DNA of 19,877 bases from NCBI GenBank assembly GCA_046304235.1, contig JBKCEW010000054.1, positions 1-19,877 of the forward strand, in the 5' to 3' direction. The position numbers and the translations under genes were made by a program. Position 1 is the stretch's first letter. Each line of letters opens with the position of its first letter. The notes beneath the pieces were generated by a model, which did no database searches, was not told the DNA's origin, and worked only from the letters and a program-made list of their open reading frames with translations. This stretch comes from CANHVK01 sp046304235 (lineage in GTDB: Bacteria; Bacteroidota; Bacteroidia; Flavobacteriales_D; Crocinitomicaceae). Below, in pieces: positions 1 through 7,553 of the stretch.

Positions 1-2144
1 ATATTTATAGATTTTTCTTGTAAAATCGTTTTGAATAAATGGATATCAACGTAACGAATAGGATTAAGAACTTCATTACTTAGAAACTTAATTAAGTCTA
101 AATCTTCTTTTGAGATGATTTCGATATTTTCTTTTTGTGAAAGTAAAAAGCAATAATAAGAGTCATAATTTTGGATATACTGATATGGATCTCTTTCACC
201 GTGATTAATAAAATCAATCATGGTAGGAATACGACCAATTTTACCTTTTAATAGTTTGTATTCATCTACTAATTTCCTTTTCTCTTGTAGTTTTCCTGTA
301 TCGATTGAATGAAAAATCTTCTCTTTGATAATTCTGCTAAAATGAATAGTTGAGGCTCCAACAATCGCTTTTTCAGGTCTGTTTACTAATTTTCTTAAGT
401 TTTCCTTAGAATAGGTTTTATCTCCAAACAATGCGATAGGCACTAGAAAATTATTTTGATAATTTCCAATGAAATCAATAACAGTTAAATAGGATTTCCC
501 TTCACGTATACGAAGTCCACGACCAAGTTGCTGAACAAAAATAATTGCAGATTGTGTTGGTCTTAACATCACAATTTGATTCAAGCGTGGAATATCAATT
601 CCCTCATTAAAAATATCGACAGAAAAGATATAATCTAATTTTATTTCTAGATCATCCGTTTCGAGTAAGTCAATAGCTCTTGAACGTTCGTCTTCAGTAG
701 AATTTCCAGATAAAGCTATTGTTTTATAACCTCGTTGGTTGAATTCATGGGATAGAAATGCGCTTTCTTCGTTTTTACTGCAGAACACTAATCCTCTGGT
801 TATACCGTCATCTGTTCCAAATTTTTGAAGATTTTCTAGAATATGATTGACTCTTTCAGTGCGGTTTAAATCTTGAATAGATGTGTTATCATCCACAAGT
901 TGACCATTCACTTCAATATCAGTAATTCCAAAATAATGAAAGGGTACTAACATTTCTTGAGCTAATGCGTCATGTAATCGAATTTCATAAGCGATATTGT
1001 AATCAAAAAGTTGAAAAACATCTAAGCCATCAGTTCTCTCAGGTGTGGCTGTCATTCCCAATAAAAATTTAGGAGTGAAATGATTTAATATTTTTTGATA
1101 ACTAGTTGCACTGGCCCGATGAGTTTCATCGATAATGATATAATCAAAATGTGTTTTTTCAAATGCATGTAAGTGTTCATCCCTGCTAAAGGTTTGAATA
1201 GTCGAAAAGATGAAATCAACATTAGTATTGTTATTGCCTGATGTGTATAAGCTCATTTTGACAGTTTCATCCATAAATGAAATTGATTGAAATGTCTCCA
1301 TAGCTTTTTGAGCAATGTTTTTTCGATGAACTAAAAATAATAATTTTTTTGGTTTGAATTTTAGAACATCAAATGCAGATAAGTAAGTTTTGCCTGTTCC
1401 GGTTGCTGAAACTAATAGAGCTTTATTTTTCCCTAAATTTCTTAAATGAATAAGATTGTTTAATGCTTCTTGCTGCATTTTATTGGGAGAAATTGTGTTA
1501 GATATTTTGTTTTTTAACAATTCCTTTCTTAATCCACTTCTAAGTCTTTTTTCAGAATTATGGATAAATGAATATTTTACAAGATAATCTTCATCAACAG
1601 TAAAAGCGGAATAAAAAACCTTATCAAATTCAGTTAATGTGTTTTTAAAAAGTTCACTGTCCTTATGTGCTGTAACTTTTAAATTCCATTCTTTATTCTT
1701 GGTTAACGCACCTTGTGTTAAGTTGCTACTCCCAATGATTATAGAGTAATAGGATGCGTGTGTGAAAAGAAATCCTTTGGAATGAAAGTCGGAATCACGC
1801 GCGATTTTCAACTCCACATTTTTTAATTTCAGTAGTTTTCGAAGTGCTTCAGGCTCTGTAAAATTCAAATATTCAGAGACTAATATTTTTCCTTTTACAC
1901 CTTTTTCTTCCAGGTCCATTAAAGTACCCATGATGGATGCAACACCACCAGAAGTTATGAAAGCAACTGATAGAAAAAAAGATTCACAAACTCTTAATTC
2001 TTCTAATATCGTACTTAATACTTTATCGTTTGTTATGGGGTCATTGGTAAGAATACTTGGTCTGTAATCATTTAGTGATGAGTTTGTTTCATCTACAAAA
2101 CCAGTAATTACAGCTTGTTGTATTGCTAACTTTATTGCCTCCAT
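1..2144 (-). CDS. PLD nuclease–SF2 helicase–DUF3427 protein (3' end outside window)
   Basis: An uninterrupted minus-strand frame runs from an ATG at 2144 to the window edge, giving 714 codons with the C-terminus missing. The N-terminus carries a phospholipase-D-type nuclease motif: H121-S-K123, then G138-S-S-N141. A superfamily 2 helicase follows: Walker A ATGTGKT (247-253), DEAH-type box DETH (339-342), a MTATPER motif near 370, and motif VI QQLGRGLR (538-545). After this comes VIDFIGNY..NNFLVPIALFGD, typical of the start of DUF3427. HKD/PLD nucleases fused to DEAD/DEAH helicases are a recognised but uncharacterised family, and such proteins are suspected to act in restriction or DNA repair; the role here is inferred. 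It lies 7 nt downstream of the NUDIX gene on the same strand, so the two are probably co-transcribed. Family assignment is firm; biological function is not. Confidence 0.93.
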   Translation of the reverse strand, partial: MEAIKLAIQQAVITGFVDETNSSLNDYRPSILTNDPITNDKVLSTILEELRVCESFFLSVAFITSGGVASIMGTLMDLEEKGVKGKILVSEYLNFTEPEALRKLLKLKNVELKIARDSDFHSKGFLFTHASYYSIIIGSSNLTQGALTKNKEWNLKVTAHKDSELFKNTLTEFDKVFYSAFTVDEDYLVKYSFIHNSEKRLRSGLRKELLKNKISNTISPNKMQQEALNNLIHLRNLGKNKALLVSATGTGKTYLSAFDVLKFKPKKLLFLVHRKNIAQKAMETFQSISFMDETVKMSLYTSGNNNTNVDFIFSTIQTFSRDEHLHAFEKTHFDYIIIDETHRASATSYQKILNHFTPKFLLGMTATPERTDGLDVFQLFDYNIAYEIRLHDALAQEMLVPFHYFGITDIEVNGQLVDDNTSIQDLNRTERVNHILENLQKFGTDDGITRGLVFCSKNEESAFLSHEFNQRGYKTIALSGNSTEDERSRAIDLLETDDLEIKLDYIFSVDIFNEGIDIPRLNQIVMLRPTQSAIIFVQQLGRGLRIREGKSYLTVIDFIGNYQNNFLVPIALFGDKTYSKENLRKLVNRPEKAIVGASTIHFSRIIKEKIFHSIDTGKLQEKRKLVDEYKLLKGKIGRIPTMIDFINHGERDPYQYIQNYDSYYCFLLSQKENIEIISKEDLDLIKFLSNEVLNPIRYVDIHLFKTILQEKSIN

Positions 2145-2151
2145 TTCTATT

Positions 2152-2544
2152 TTAATTCTTTAATAAATAATCAACAATCGGTACATCTGCAGCAGCCCAA
2201 TCCAATGATGGTAAATCTACTTTTTCTAACCATTTATGGTCAACATGTTCATTAAGAGTCAATGATCTGTTTTGAGTATTACATAAATAAGTATGCATCG
2301 AAATTTTGAAGTCTGGATAGGTGTGCTCAACAGTAATAATATGTTTTTGGATTTGAATTTCAAGATTTAATTCTTCTTGAATTTCTCTTGTTAAGGCTTC
2401 TTCATTTGTTTCGTTTGGTTCTACTTTTCCTCCAGGGAATTCATATTTATAGGAAATATAGTCGTATTTATTAGCGTTTCGTTGAACACATAAATACTGG
2501 TTTTCATGTTCAATAACAGCAGCTACAACTTCAATATTTTTCAT
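2152..2544 (-). CDS. MutT-like NUDIX hydrolase
   Basis: This is a compact 130-residue NUDIX protein, the usual size for single-domain MutT relatives. The Nudix box is nearly complete: G39, E45, R53-E54, E57-E58 in the G-x5-E-x7-RE-U-x-EE-x-G-U pattern. N60 replaces the usual last glycine. The box glutamates bind the metal and catalyse cleavage of nucleoside diphosphate-X substrates. The start (MKNIEVVAAVIEHENQYL) fits the family's first beta-strand. MutT-type members hydrolyse oxidised dNTPs, and the WLEKVDLPSLDWAAADVPIV end resembles (deoxy)nucleoside triphosphate pyrophosphohydrolases, but substrate cannot be read from sequence. It is the first gene of a minus-strand pair with the nuclease-helicase 7 nt downstream. 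A -7-like element precedes it. Either housekeeping nucleotide sanitation or a partner of the helicase is possible. Confidence 0.9.
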   Translation of the reverse strand: MKNIEVVAAVIEHENQYLCVQRNANKYDYISYKYEFPGGKVEPNETNEEALTREIQEELNLEIQIQKHIITVEHTYPDFKISMHTYLCNTQNRSLTLNEHVDHKWLEKVDLPSLDWAAADVPIVDYLLKN

Positions 2545-2582
2545 TTTAGAATCAATTAATAATATAACGAAATCTTTTAATT

Positions 2583-2590
2583 CAAAATTA
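2583..2590 (-). promoter_or_regulatory. -7 element for the NUDIX–helicase operon
   Basis: Read on the minus strand the bases are TAATTTTG, an exact match to the Bacteroidota -7 consensus TAnnTTTG, about 38 nt upstream of the NUDIX start codon. The -33 position holds only a T-rich stretch rather than TTTG, so this is a partial promoter match. No other gene lies between it and the NUDIX start. Confidence 0.5.
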
Positions 2591-2640
2591 TAAATAAATT
2601 GAACCTAAGAAATATAATTCGGGAAATAGTGATATAAAAC

Positions 2641-2669
2641 AAAAAAGCCCCACATTTCTGTAAGGCTTT
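2641..2669 (-). terminator. Rho-independent terminator of the tRNA
   Basis: Read on the minus strand, AAAGCCTTACA and TGTGGGGCTTT form an 11-pair stem, two of the pairs being G-U, closed by a GAAA tetraloop and followed by a run of T. It begins 25 nt past the tRNA 3' end, so it should end the tRNA transcript and separate it from the NUDIX operon. Confidence 0.88.
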
Positions 2670-2693
2670 ATATCAACAGCTATCGGACTTTTG

Positions 2694-2767
2694 TGGTCCC
2701 ACCTGGGCTCGAACCAGGGACCACCTGATTATGAGTCAGGTGCTCTAACCAACTGAGCTATAGGACC
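2694..2767 (-). tRNA. tRNA with CAU anticodon, probably tRNA-Ile2 (lysidine type)
   Basis: A 74-nt cloverleaf folds cleanly. The acceptor stem is GGTCCTA/TGGGACC with discriminator A. The D-arm is GCTC/GAGC, the anticodon stem CCTGA/TCAGG with loop CTCATAA, and the T-arm CCTGG-TTCGAGC-CCAGG. The anticodon is CAU, used by initiator Met, elongator Met and Ile2. The acceptor has C4-G69 and C5-G68, pairs reported as positive determinants for TilS lysidine synthetase in E. coli; E. coli elongator tRNA-Met has U4-A69 and A5-U68. I therefore favour tRNA-Ile2, which reads AUA after lysidine modification. CCA is not encoded: the discriminator A is followed by CAA. Elongator Met remains possible; initiator is unlikely because C1-A72 mispairing is absent. 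Confidence 0.92.
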
Positions 2768-2771
2768 TTTT

Positions 2772-2815
2772 GGTGCTTTAACCATCCCGATTGCTATCGG
2801 GAGAGCTATAGGACC
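2772..2815 (-). repeat. Partial tRNA 5'-part copy interrupted by a palindrome
   Basis: On the minus strand the sequence starts with GGTCCTATAGCTC, identical to the first 13 bases of the tRNA at 2694-2767. It resumes after an 18-base insert with TGGTTAAAGCACC, which matches the tRNA's TGGTTAGAGCACC in 12 of 13 positions. The three tRNA bases AGT between these blocks are replaced by the palindrome at 2785-2802. The copy ends before the anticodon arm, so it cannot be a functional tRNA. It lies 4 nt upstream of the real tRNA, inside its probable leader transcript. Confidence 0.85.
2785..2802. repeat. 18-bp palindrome, REP-like
   Basis: Arms TCCCGA and TCGGGA flank a six-base centre TTGCTA. The palindrome sits exactly where the D-loop of the duplicated tRNA segment should be. 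The eight bases GCTATCGG occur again at 2679-2686, just past the 3' end of the true tRNA. This looks like a short dispersed palindromic element, but its genome copy number cannot be judged from this window. Confidence 0.7.
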
Positions 2816-2844
2816 TAAATTCTTTTCAGAATTATTTCGGTGTG

Positions 2845-2874
2845 CAAATATACTAATCAATCCTAAATTTACAA
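2845..2874 (-). promoter_or_regulatory. Promoter for the tRNA
   Basis: On the minus strand TATATTTG (2852-2845) matches the -7 consensus TAnnTTTG. TTG (2874-2872) lies 19 nt upstream at the -33 position. Transcription would begin near 2838, giving a leader of about 70 nt that contains the tRNA-fragment repeat. Confidence 0.6.
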
Positions 2875-2902
2875 GCGTACAATTACTATTTTTAAAAAAT
2901 TA

Positions 2903-2936
2903 ATAAATCATAATTCCTAACCTATAAATCATAATT
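2903..2936. repeat. 13-bp direct repeat with 21-bp period
   Basis: ATAAATCATAATT occurs at 2903-2915 and again, identically, at 2924-2936. The copies start 21 bp apart, two helical turns, and the second ends 3 nt before the ATG of the small membrane protein. It could be an operator or a local duplication; no regulator is identified. Confidence 0.6.
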
Positions 2937-2939
2937 ATT

Positions 2940-3149
2940 ATGAAACCTCCCAAAAAATGGAAATTAATGTTGATTACTTGGTTGTTTGTTTATCCTGTTA
3001 TCAATATTTTATTTATCACCATCTTTCCTTTGATAAAAGATTTTCATCAATTAATCAAAACATTGATTTTAACACTTATTTTAGTACCTTTAATTGGAAT
3101 ATTTGTGCCGAGATTGCACAAAAAATTTGATGGATGGATAAGAAAATAG
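2940..3149 (+). CDS. Small two-helix membrane protein
   Basis: The 69-residue product has a basic N-terminus (MKPPKKWK), hydrophobic segments at about 9-32 and 39-58, and a basic C-terminal tail. It should be an inner-membrane protein with both ends in the cytoplasm. The pattern (PP-KWK start, paired helices, VPLIGIFVPRLHKKF...W) resembles the C-terminal membrane part of COG3224 antibiotic biosynthesis monooxygenase-type proteins, here as a stand-alone polypeptide without the ABM domain. That link is from memory of the family pattern and is moderate. Its last 16 bases overlap the following lipoprotein gene in another frame, so the two are probably co-expressed. Function is unknown. Confidence 0.72.
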   Translation: MKPPKKWKLMLITWLFVYPVINILFITIFPLIKDFHQLIKTLILTLILVPLIGIFVPRLHKKFDGWIRK

Positions 3150-3667
3150 GTGCTTTACTTATAATTTTAATGGCTTTTCTTACAGCTTGTTCGACGACAA
3201 AAAGCGCTGTTAATACAGATGTTGTTCGTAAGCCCGATTGTGGATTGCCATTGTATGTACCAGAAAATGATACAAATATTCGTGATGTTCATAAATGGGT
3301 AGTTTATAAAACAAAAAAAGATTATTCAAACTTAATTCCTATCCAATTAGCTCAAGATAAACAAACAATCCTATCATACCCTGCAAAAGAAGATCTTGTT
3401 CGAGTTGGAAACAGCAATGCTATACTACTTGAAAAGGGATTTTTACTTGACCTAATTGGTGTAAACTTAAACTCAGTATTTACACATTATTCATTACAAC
3501 AATATCAACTCATTTCTACTCCAAGTCTTGAGGAATTTAAAAAAAATATAATTGAAATAGATCCTTTTACTGAAATGTATTCCTGTGAACATAAATATGA
3601 TCAAAATGAGTTAAATAAGTTTATCTTAGATAATGTTATCAGTAATAAATGTTTGAAAATAAAATAA
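3134..3667 (+). CDS. Hypothetical lipoprotein
   Basis: The 177-residue protein begins with a typical lipoprotein signal: MDKK, a hydrophobic run, then lipobox L16-T-A-C19. Signal peptidase II should therefore cleave before Cys19, which would be lipidated. The mature part (STTKSAVNTDVVRKPDCG onward) is mixed alpha/beta with no domain I recognise; it holds cysteines near residues 36, 156 and 173. The start at 3134 overlaps the preceding membrane-protein gene by 16 bases, and it is the only ATG that gives a complete signal peptide. The C10 protease gene follows 12 nt later, so the three genes probably form one unit, but no functional link can be shown. Confidence 0.8.
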   Translation: MDKKIGALLIILMAFLTACSTTKSAVNTDVVRKPDCGLPLYVPENDTNIRDVHKWVVYKTKKDYSNLIPIQLAQDKQTILSYPAKEDLVRVGNSNAILLEKGFLLDLIGVNLNSVFTHYSLQQYQLISTPSLEEFKKNIIEIDPFTEMYSCEHKYDQNELNKFILDNVISNKCLKIK

Positions 3668-3679
3668 AACAAAGCTTGT

Positions 3680-6600
3680 ATGAATAAAAATATCAAAACA
3701 GTAAAGAGCAATTGCCTAATATTAATTGCTTTTTTAGTTCCTTTTTTTAATGCCTTTGCTGGAGAAGTACCTCTTGAAAGAGCGAAATTAGTAGCAACGA
3801 ATTATTTATTACATCTTACGAAACAAACACTAAAAAGATCATCTACTGATCTGTTAACTTTAGGCCATACTTATAAAGCTACTAGTTTGAAACGTTCTGG
3901 TACAAACAATTTAATTTATGTTTTCAATAGAACAGACGGTACTGGTTTTATTATCGTTTCTGCTGAAGATAATGTAAAGCCAATTTTGGGATACTCATTA
4001 GAATCAAATTTTGATGAATCAAATATTTCTCCAGAAGTAGCATATTGGCTAGGGGAGTACCAAAAACAAATTACGGAAGTGGTTAATTCGAATTTGATAA
4101 ATTCCCTCGAAAAACAACAATGGGATTTATTTGAGGCAAATCAATTTTCTCCCAAAAGAGGAGCTAATGTTGTAAAGCCAATGCTTAAAACAACGTGGGA
4201 TCAAGGTACATTTTATAACGATTCTTGTCCTTACGATCCTACAGCTAAAAAAAGAACGTATACTGGTTGTGTTGCAACAGCAATGGCTCAAGCTATGAAG
4301 TATTGGTCTTATCCTTCAAAGGGTACTTCTTCAAAAACATATACCCATGCAACATACGGAAGTTTAAAAGCAAATTTTGGAGCTACGACCTATAGCTGGC
4401 AAAACATGCCTAATTCTGTAACATCTAAAAATACAGAAGTTGCTCGTTTGATGTTTCATGTGGGTGTGGCATTGAGTATGAATTATGGTGCGGATGGAAG
4501 TAGTGCATTTAATTCATATGATTCTTATTATCAAAAGTACCCAAGTACCCATTTTGCATTACAGGATTATTTTGGTTATGACGGAACTAAAATATCAAGT
4601 GTATTTAAGAAAAATTTTACAGATCAAGGTTGGGTAGATAAAATGAAAACAGAATTGGATCAGGGTAGAGTTGTAATTTATGAAGGAAACGACGGTTCTA
4701 CTACAGGACATTGTTTTGTATTGGATGGTTATGATGCAAATAATTATGTCCATATCGACTGGGGTTGGTCAGGCTATTACAATGGTTATTATACTTTTGC
4801 GAATCTAGTGCCAAGTGGTACAGGTAGTGGTGGTGGAACAGGAAACTATTCATCCAATCAAGGAGCGGTAATTGGAATTACCCCAAAGGTTTCAGCAGTA
4901 CCTGTTGCTGATTTTAGCGCAAATGTTACATCAACATCAGTTGGAAGTGTAGTTTCTTTTACTGATTTATCAACGAATTATCCATCTTCTTGGTCATGGT
5001 CAGTTTCTCCTAATAATGCAAGCTTTGTTAATGGAACAGCGAATACTTCCAAGTTACCAGAACTAACATTTTCTACACCGGGAAAATATACCATTACTCT
5101 AACGTCAACAAATTCAAAAGGAGGAAATACAGTTTCTAAAACCACTTATATTACTGTCAATCCTGTGTTGAATAAACAAGTATGTGATACACTAACTAAC
5201 TTTTTAACTGCAGAGAAAAAAACATATGTGCCAATTAAAGGCGGCGGCTCTTTAGCTGGACATATTAGTGATCTTAATGGATTTGCTGAGGCTTATACAA
5301 TGAATAGTCCTTTTACACATGTAAGCGGCGTACTTTTAGATTTTGCTAGAGCAGAAACGAATAACAATACGAGTACGATTAAAGTAAACCTGTATCAAAA
5401 TAATAGCGGTAAACCAGGTACGATTTTAAGTAGTAAAACCGTTAAAATTTCAGATATCAAAGCAGATGTCGCTAATAAATTGGAAACTAAAGTGATTTTT
5501 GATTCTCCTGTAGCTGTTACGGGTCAGTATTTTGTTGGATTTGAAACAACAAATGCACCGGGTGATACAGTAGGAATATACACCTCTTCAACCTCTGGAG
5601 TTACAACTAATACCGCTTTTATGAGATTTAGTACCGATGGTTATTGGTGTTCATATACTACTTGTTGGAGTTCAATGAAAATTCACTTAAAAGCTTCTCC
5701 AATGGTAGCGATTTTACCATCTGCTAATTTTACCATTTCGAATTCTCCAACTGTTATCAATACAAATATTGATTTAGATGCTTCAACATCTACAAATGCA
5801 TACGCTTACAACTGGACAATAACGGGTTCATCTGTTCCTACCTCTAATTTTTATAAAGAAACAGTAAATTATTCTAATTCAGGAACTTTTAATATCAAAT
5901 TAGATGCTATTGGAGGATGCGGTAACACTACTTCAATTACTAAACAGATTGTGGTAAATGCAAATTGTACATCTGCACCTAATACACCGGGTTCAATTAC
6001 TGGACCAAGTTCATTTTGTGTTGGTCAATCGAATGTTACTTATTCAATTGCATCTGTAAGTGGAGCAACTAGTTATATTTGGACCTTACCTTCTGGTTTG
6101 ACAGGTTCGAGCACTTCAAATACAATTACCGTTACAGCTTCAAATACTCCAATTACTGGAAATATTCTCGTACAAGCAACGAATGGTTGTGGTACGAGTG
6201 AAGCTAGTTCGTTTGCTATTGTAACAGTGCAAAATGTTACTCCATCTTTTTCATCTGTAAGTCCTATATGTTCTGGTACTTCATTGAGTACATTACCAAC
6301 TTCATCGAATAATAGTATCACAGGAACCTGGTCACCAGCGTTAGATAATACGAAAACAACTACGTATACATTTACTCCTACTTCAGGACAATGTGCTACT
6401 GCTACCACATTAACGATTACAGTTAATTCTAAGGTAACCCCATCGTTTTCATCAGTAAGTCCAATATGTTCTGGAGCGTCATTGAGTGCATTGCCTACTT
6501 TATCGAATAATAGTATCACTGGAACTTGGTCACCGGTATTAGATAATACGAAAACAACTACATATACATTTACTCCAACTTCAGGTCAATGTGCTACCGC

Positions 6601-7516
6601 TACCACATTAACGATTACAGTTAATACTAAGGTAACACCATCGTTCACATCCGTAATTCCTGTATGTTCTGGTACGTCATTGAATGCATTACCAACTTCA
6701 TCGAATAATAGTATCACAGGAACCTGGTCACCTGCGTTGGATAATACGAAAACAACTACCTATACATTTACTCCAAACCAAGGAAAATGTGCAACTACTA
6801 CTACTTTAACAATTACCGTTAATTCTAAGGTAACACCAACGTTTACTTCTGTGAGTCCTATCTGTTCTGGTTCGACATTAAGTGATTTACCAACTAAATC
6901 TACCAATAATATTACAGGAAGCTGGTCACCAATGTTGGATAATACAAAAACGACTACCTATACATTTACACCAACGACTGGTCAATGTGCTAATCAAAAT
7001 GAGCTTACGATAGTTGTAAATAGTTTACCTAATCCAGGTTCAATTGTAAACGTTTCGGATATGTGTTTGGGTAAATCACTTAGCATATCTTCAACTGTAC
7101 AAGGAGGTGTTTGGAGTTTATCTGATAATGCTTTGGCAACCATTGATCAAAATGGAAAACTTACACCAACTTCTACTGGAACTGTTAGTGTAATCTACAC
7201 GGTAACTGAAAATAAATGTATGAATCAGATAACAAAAAGTTTTAATATAAATGATTGTGCGAGTTTGACTAATGAATCAAATGAATTTGTTTCAATTTAT
7301 CCAAATCCAGTAGTAAATGAACTTACTATAAAACAATCGAGTAGTTCTTTTGAAAACTATACTGTTTTAGATCTTGTTGGAAAGGTAATTTTAGAGGGCA
7401 AAATAACTTCCAAAACAAGTACGATTAATATCCAAGAATTAGTTCCAGCACAGTATATTTTAAGAATGCAAACTTCGGAAGGTCAATATAAACAGATTAA
7501 TTTCACCAAAGATTAA
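3680..7516 (+). CDS. Secreted C10 cysteine protease with PKD, tandem repeats and T9SS tail
   Basis: This 1278-residue multidomain exoprotein has a signal peptide (about 1-28, ending NAFAG) and a Spi/propeptide-like segment (29-150). Next is a family C10 (streptopain-like) catalytic domain. The nucleophile lies in YTGCVATAMAQ (C197) and the histidine in GHCFVLDG (H344), followed by HIDWGWSGYYNGYY. A PKD-like domain spans about 405-495, and an unassigned beta-rich module about 500-680. Two further PKD/Ig-like segments span about 680-850. Four 66-residue repeats start at 853, 919, 985 and 1051. The C-terminus has SIYPNPVVNELTI (1205-1217) and a final beta-sandwich, the type A T9SS sorting domain that targets proteins outside the cell. 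Both catalytic residues are present, so it is probably active. Substrate is unknown: nutrient proteolysis, or predation or host interaction, are possible. Confidence 0.94.
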   Translation: MNKNIKTVKSNCLILIAFLVPFFNAFAGEVPLERAKLVATNYLLHLTKQTLKRSSTDLLTLGHTYKATSLKRSGTNNLIYVFNRTDGTGFIIVSAEDNVKPILGYSLESNFDESNISPEVAYWLGEYQKQITEVVNSNLINSLEKQQWDLFEANQFSPKRGANVVKPMLKTTWDQGTFYNDSCPYDPTAKKRTYTGCVATAMAQAMKYWSYPSKGTSSKTYTHATYGSLKANFGATTYSWQNMPNSVTSKNTEVARLMFHVGVALSMNYGADGSSAFNSYDSYYQKYPSTHFALQDYFGYDGTKISSVFKKNFTDQGWVDKMKTELDQGRVVIYEGNDGSTTGHCFVLDGYDANNYVHIDWGWSGYYNGYYTFANLVPSGTGSGGGTGNYSSNQGAVIGITPKVSAVPVADFSANVTSTSVGSVVSFTDLSTNYPSSWSWSVSPNNASFVNGTANTSKLPELTFSTPGKYTITLTSTNSKGGNTVSKTTYITVNPVLNKQVCDTLTNFLTAEKKTYVPIKGGGSLAGHISDLNGFAEAYTMNSPFTHVSGVLLDFARAETNNNTSTIKVNLYQNNSGKPGTILSSKTVKISDIKADVANKLETKVIFDSPVAVTGQYFVGFETTNAPGDTVGIYTSSTSGVTTNTAFMRFSTDGYWCSYTTCWSSMKIHLKASPMVAILPSANFTISNSPTVINTNIDLDASTSTNAYAYNWTITGSSVPTSNFYKETVNYSNSGTFNIKLDAIGGCGNTTSITKQIVVNANCTSAPNTPGSITGPSSFCVGQSNVTYSIASVSGATSYIWTLPSGLTGSSTSNTITVTASNTPITGNILVQATNGCGTSEASSFAIVTVQNVTPSFSSVSPICSGTSLSTLPTSSNNSITGTWSPALDNTKTTTYTFTPTSGQCATATTLTITVNSKVTPSFSSVSPICSGASLSALPTLSNNSITGTWSPVLDNTKTTTYTFTPTSGQCATATTLTITVNTKVTPSFTSVIPVCSGTSLNALPTSSNNSITGTWSPALDNTKTTTYTFTPNQGKCATTTTLTITVNSKVTPTFTSVSPICSGSTLSDLPTKSTNNITGSWSPMLDNTKTTTYTFTPTTGQCANQNELTIVVNSLPNPGSIVNVSDMCLGKSLSISSTVQGGVWSLSDNALATIDQNGKLTPTSTGTVSVIYTVTENKCMNQITKSFNINDCASLTNESNEFVSIYPNPVVNELTIKQSSSSFENYTVLDLVGKVILEGKITSKTSTINIQELVPAQYILRMQTSEGQYKQINFTKD
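6236..7027 (+). repeat. Four tandem 198-bp coding repeats
   Basis: Four in-frame copies of exactly 66 codons begin at 6236, 6434, 6632 and 6830. Each encodes VTPxFxSVxPxCSG...LPT, then NN.ITG.WSP.LDNTKTTTYTFTP, then G.CA....LTI.VN. Two cysteines sit at fixed places in each copy. The first three are very similar at DNA level and the fourth is more diverged, suggesting recent unequal crossover. They encode Ig-like stalk modules between the catalytic and sorting domains. Confidence 0.93.
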
Positions 7517-7553
7517 TCATATAGTTTTAGTAGGAAATGATATTTACATGATT

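Noticed and set aside
1..2144. Frameshift or decay in the helicase gene
   Set aside because: I read the whole minus strand codon by codon from 2144 to 1: no stop or frame break, and all key motifs are in one frame.
6073..6519. Minus-strand open frame of 148 codons opposite the protease repeats
   Set aside because: It lies wholly antisense to the tandem repeats and repeats with the same period; its product has no recognisable fold.
6236..7027. Tandem repeats as a CRISPR array
   Set aside because: Units are 198 bp, contiguous and in frame within a coding sequence, with no spacers.
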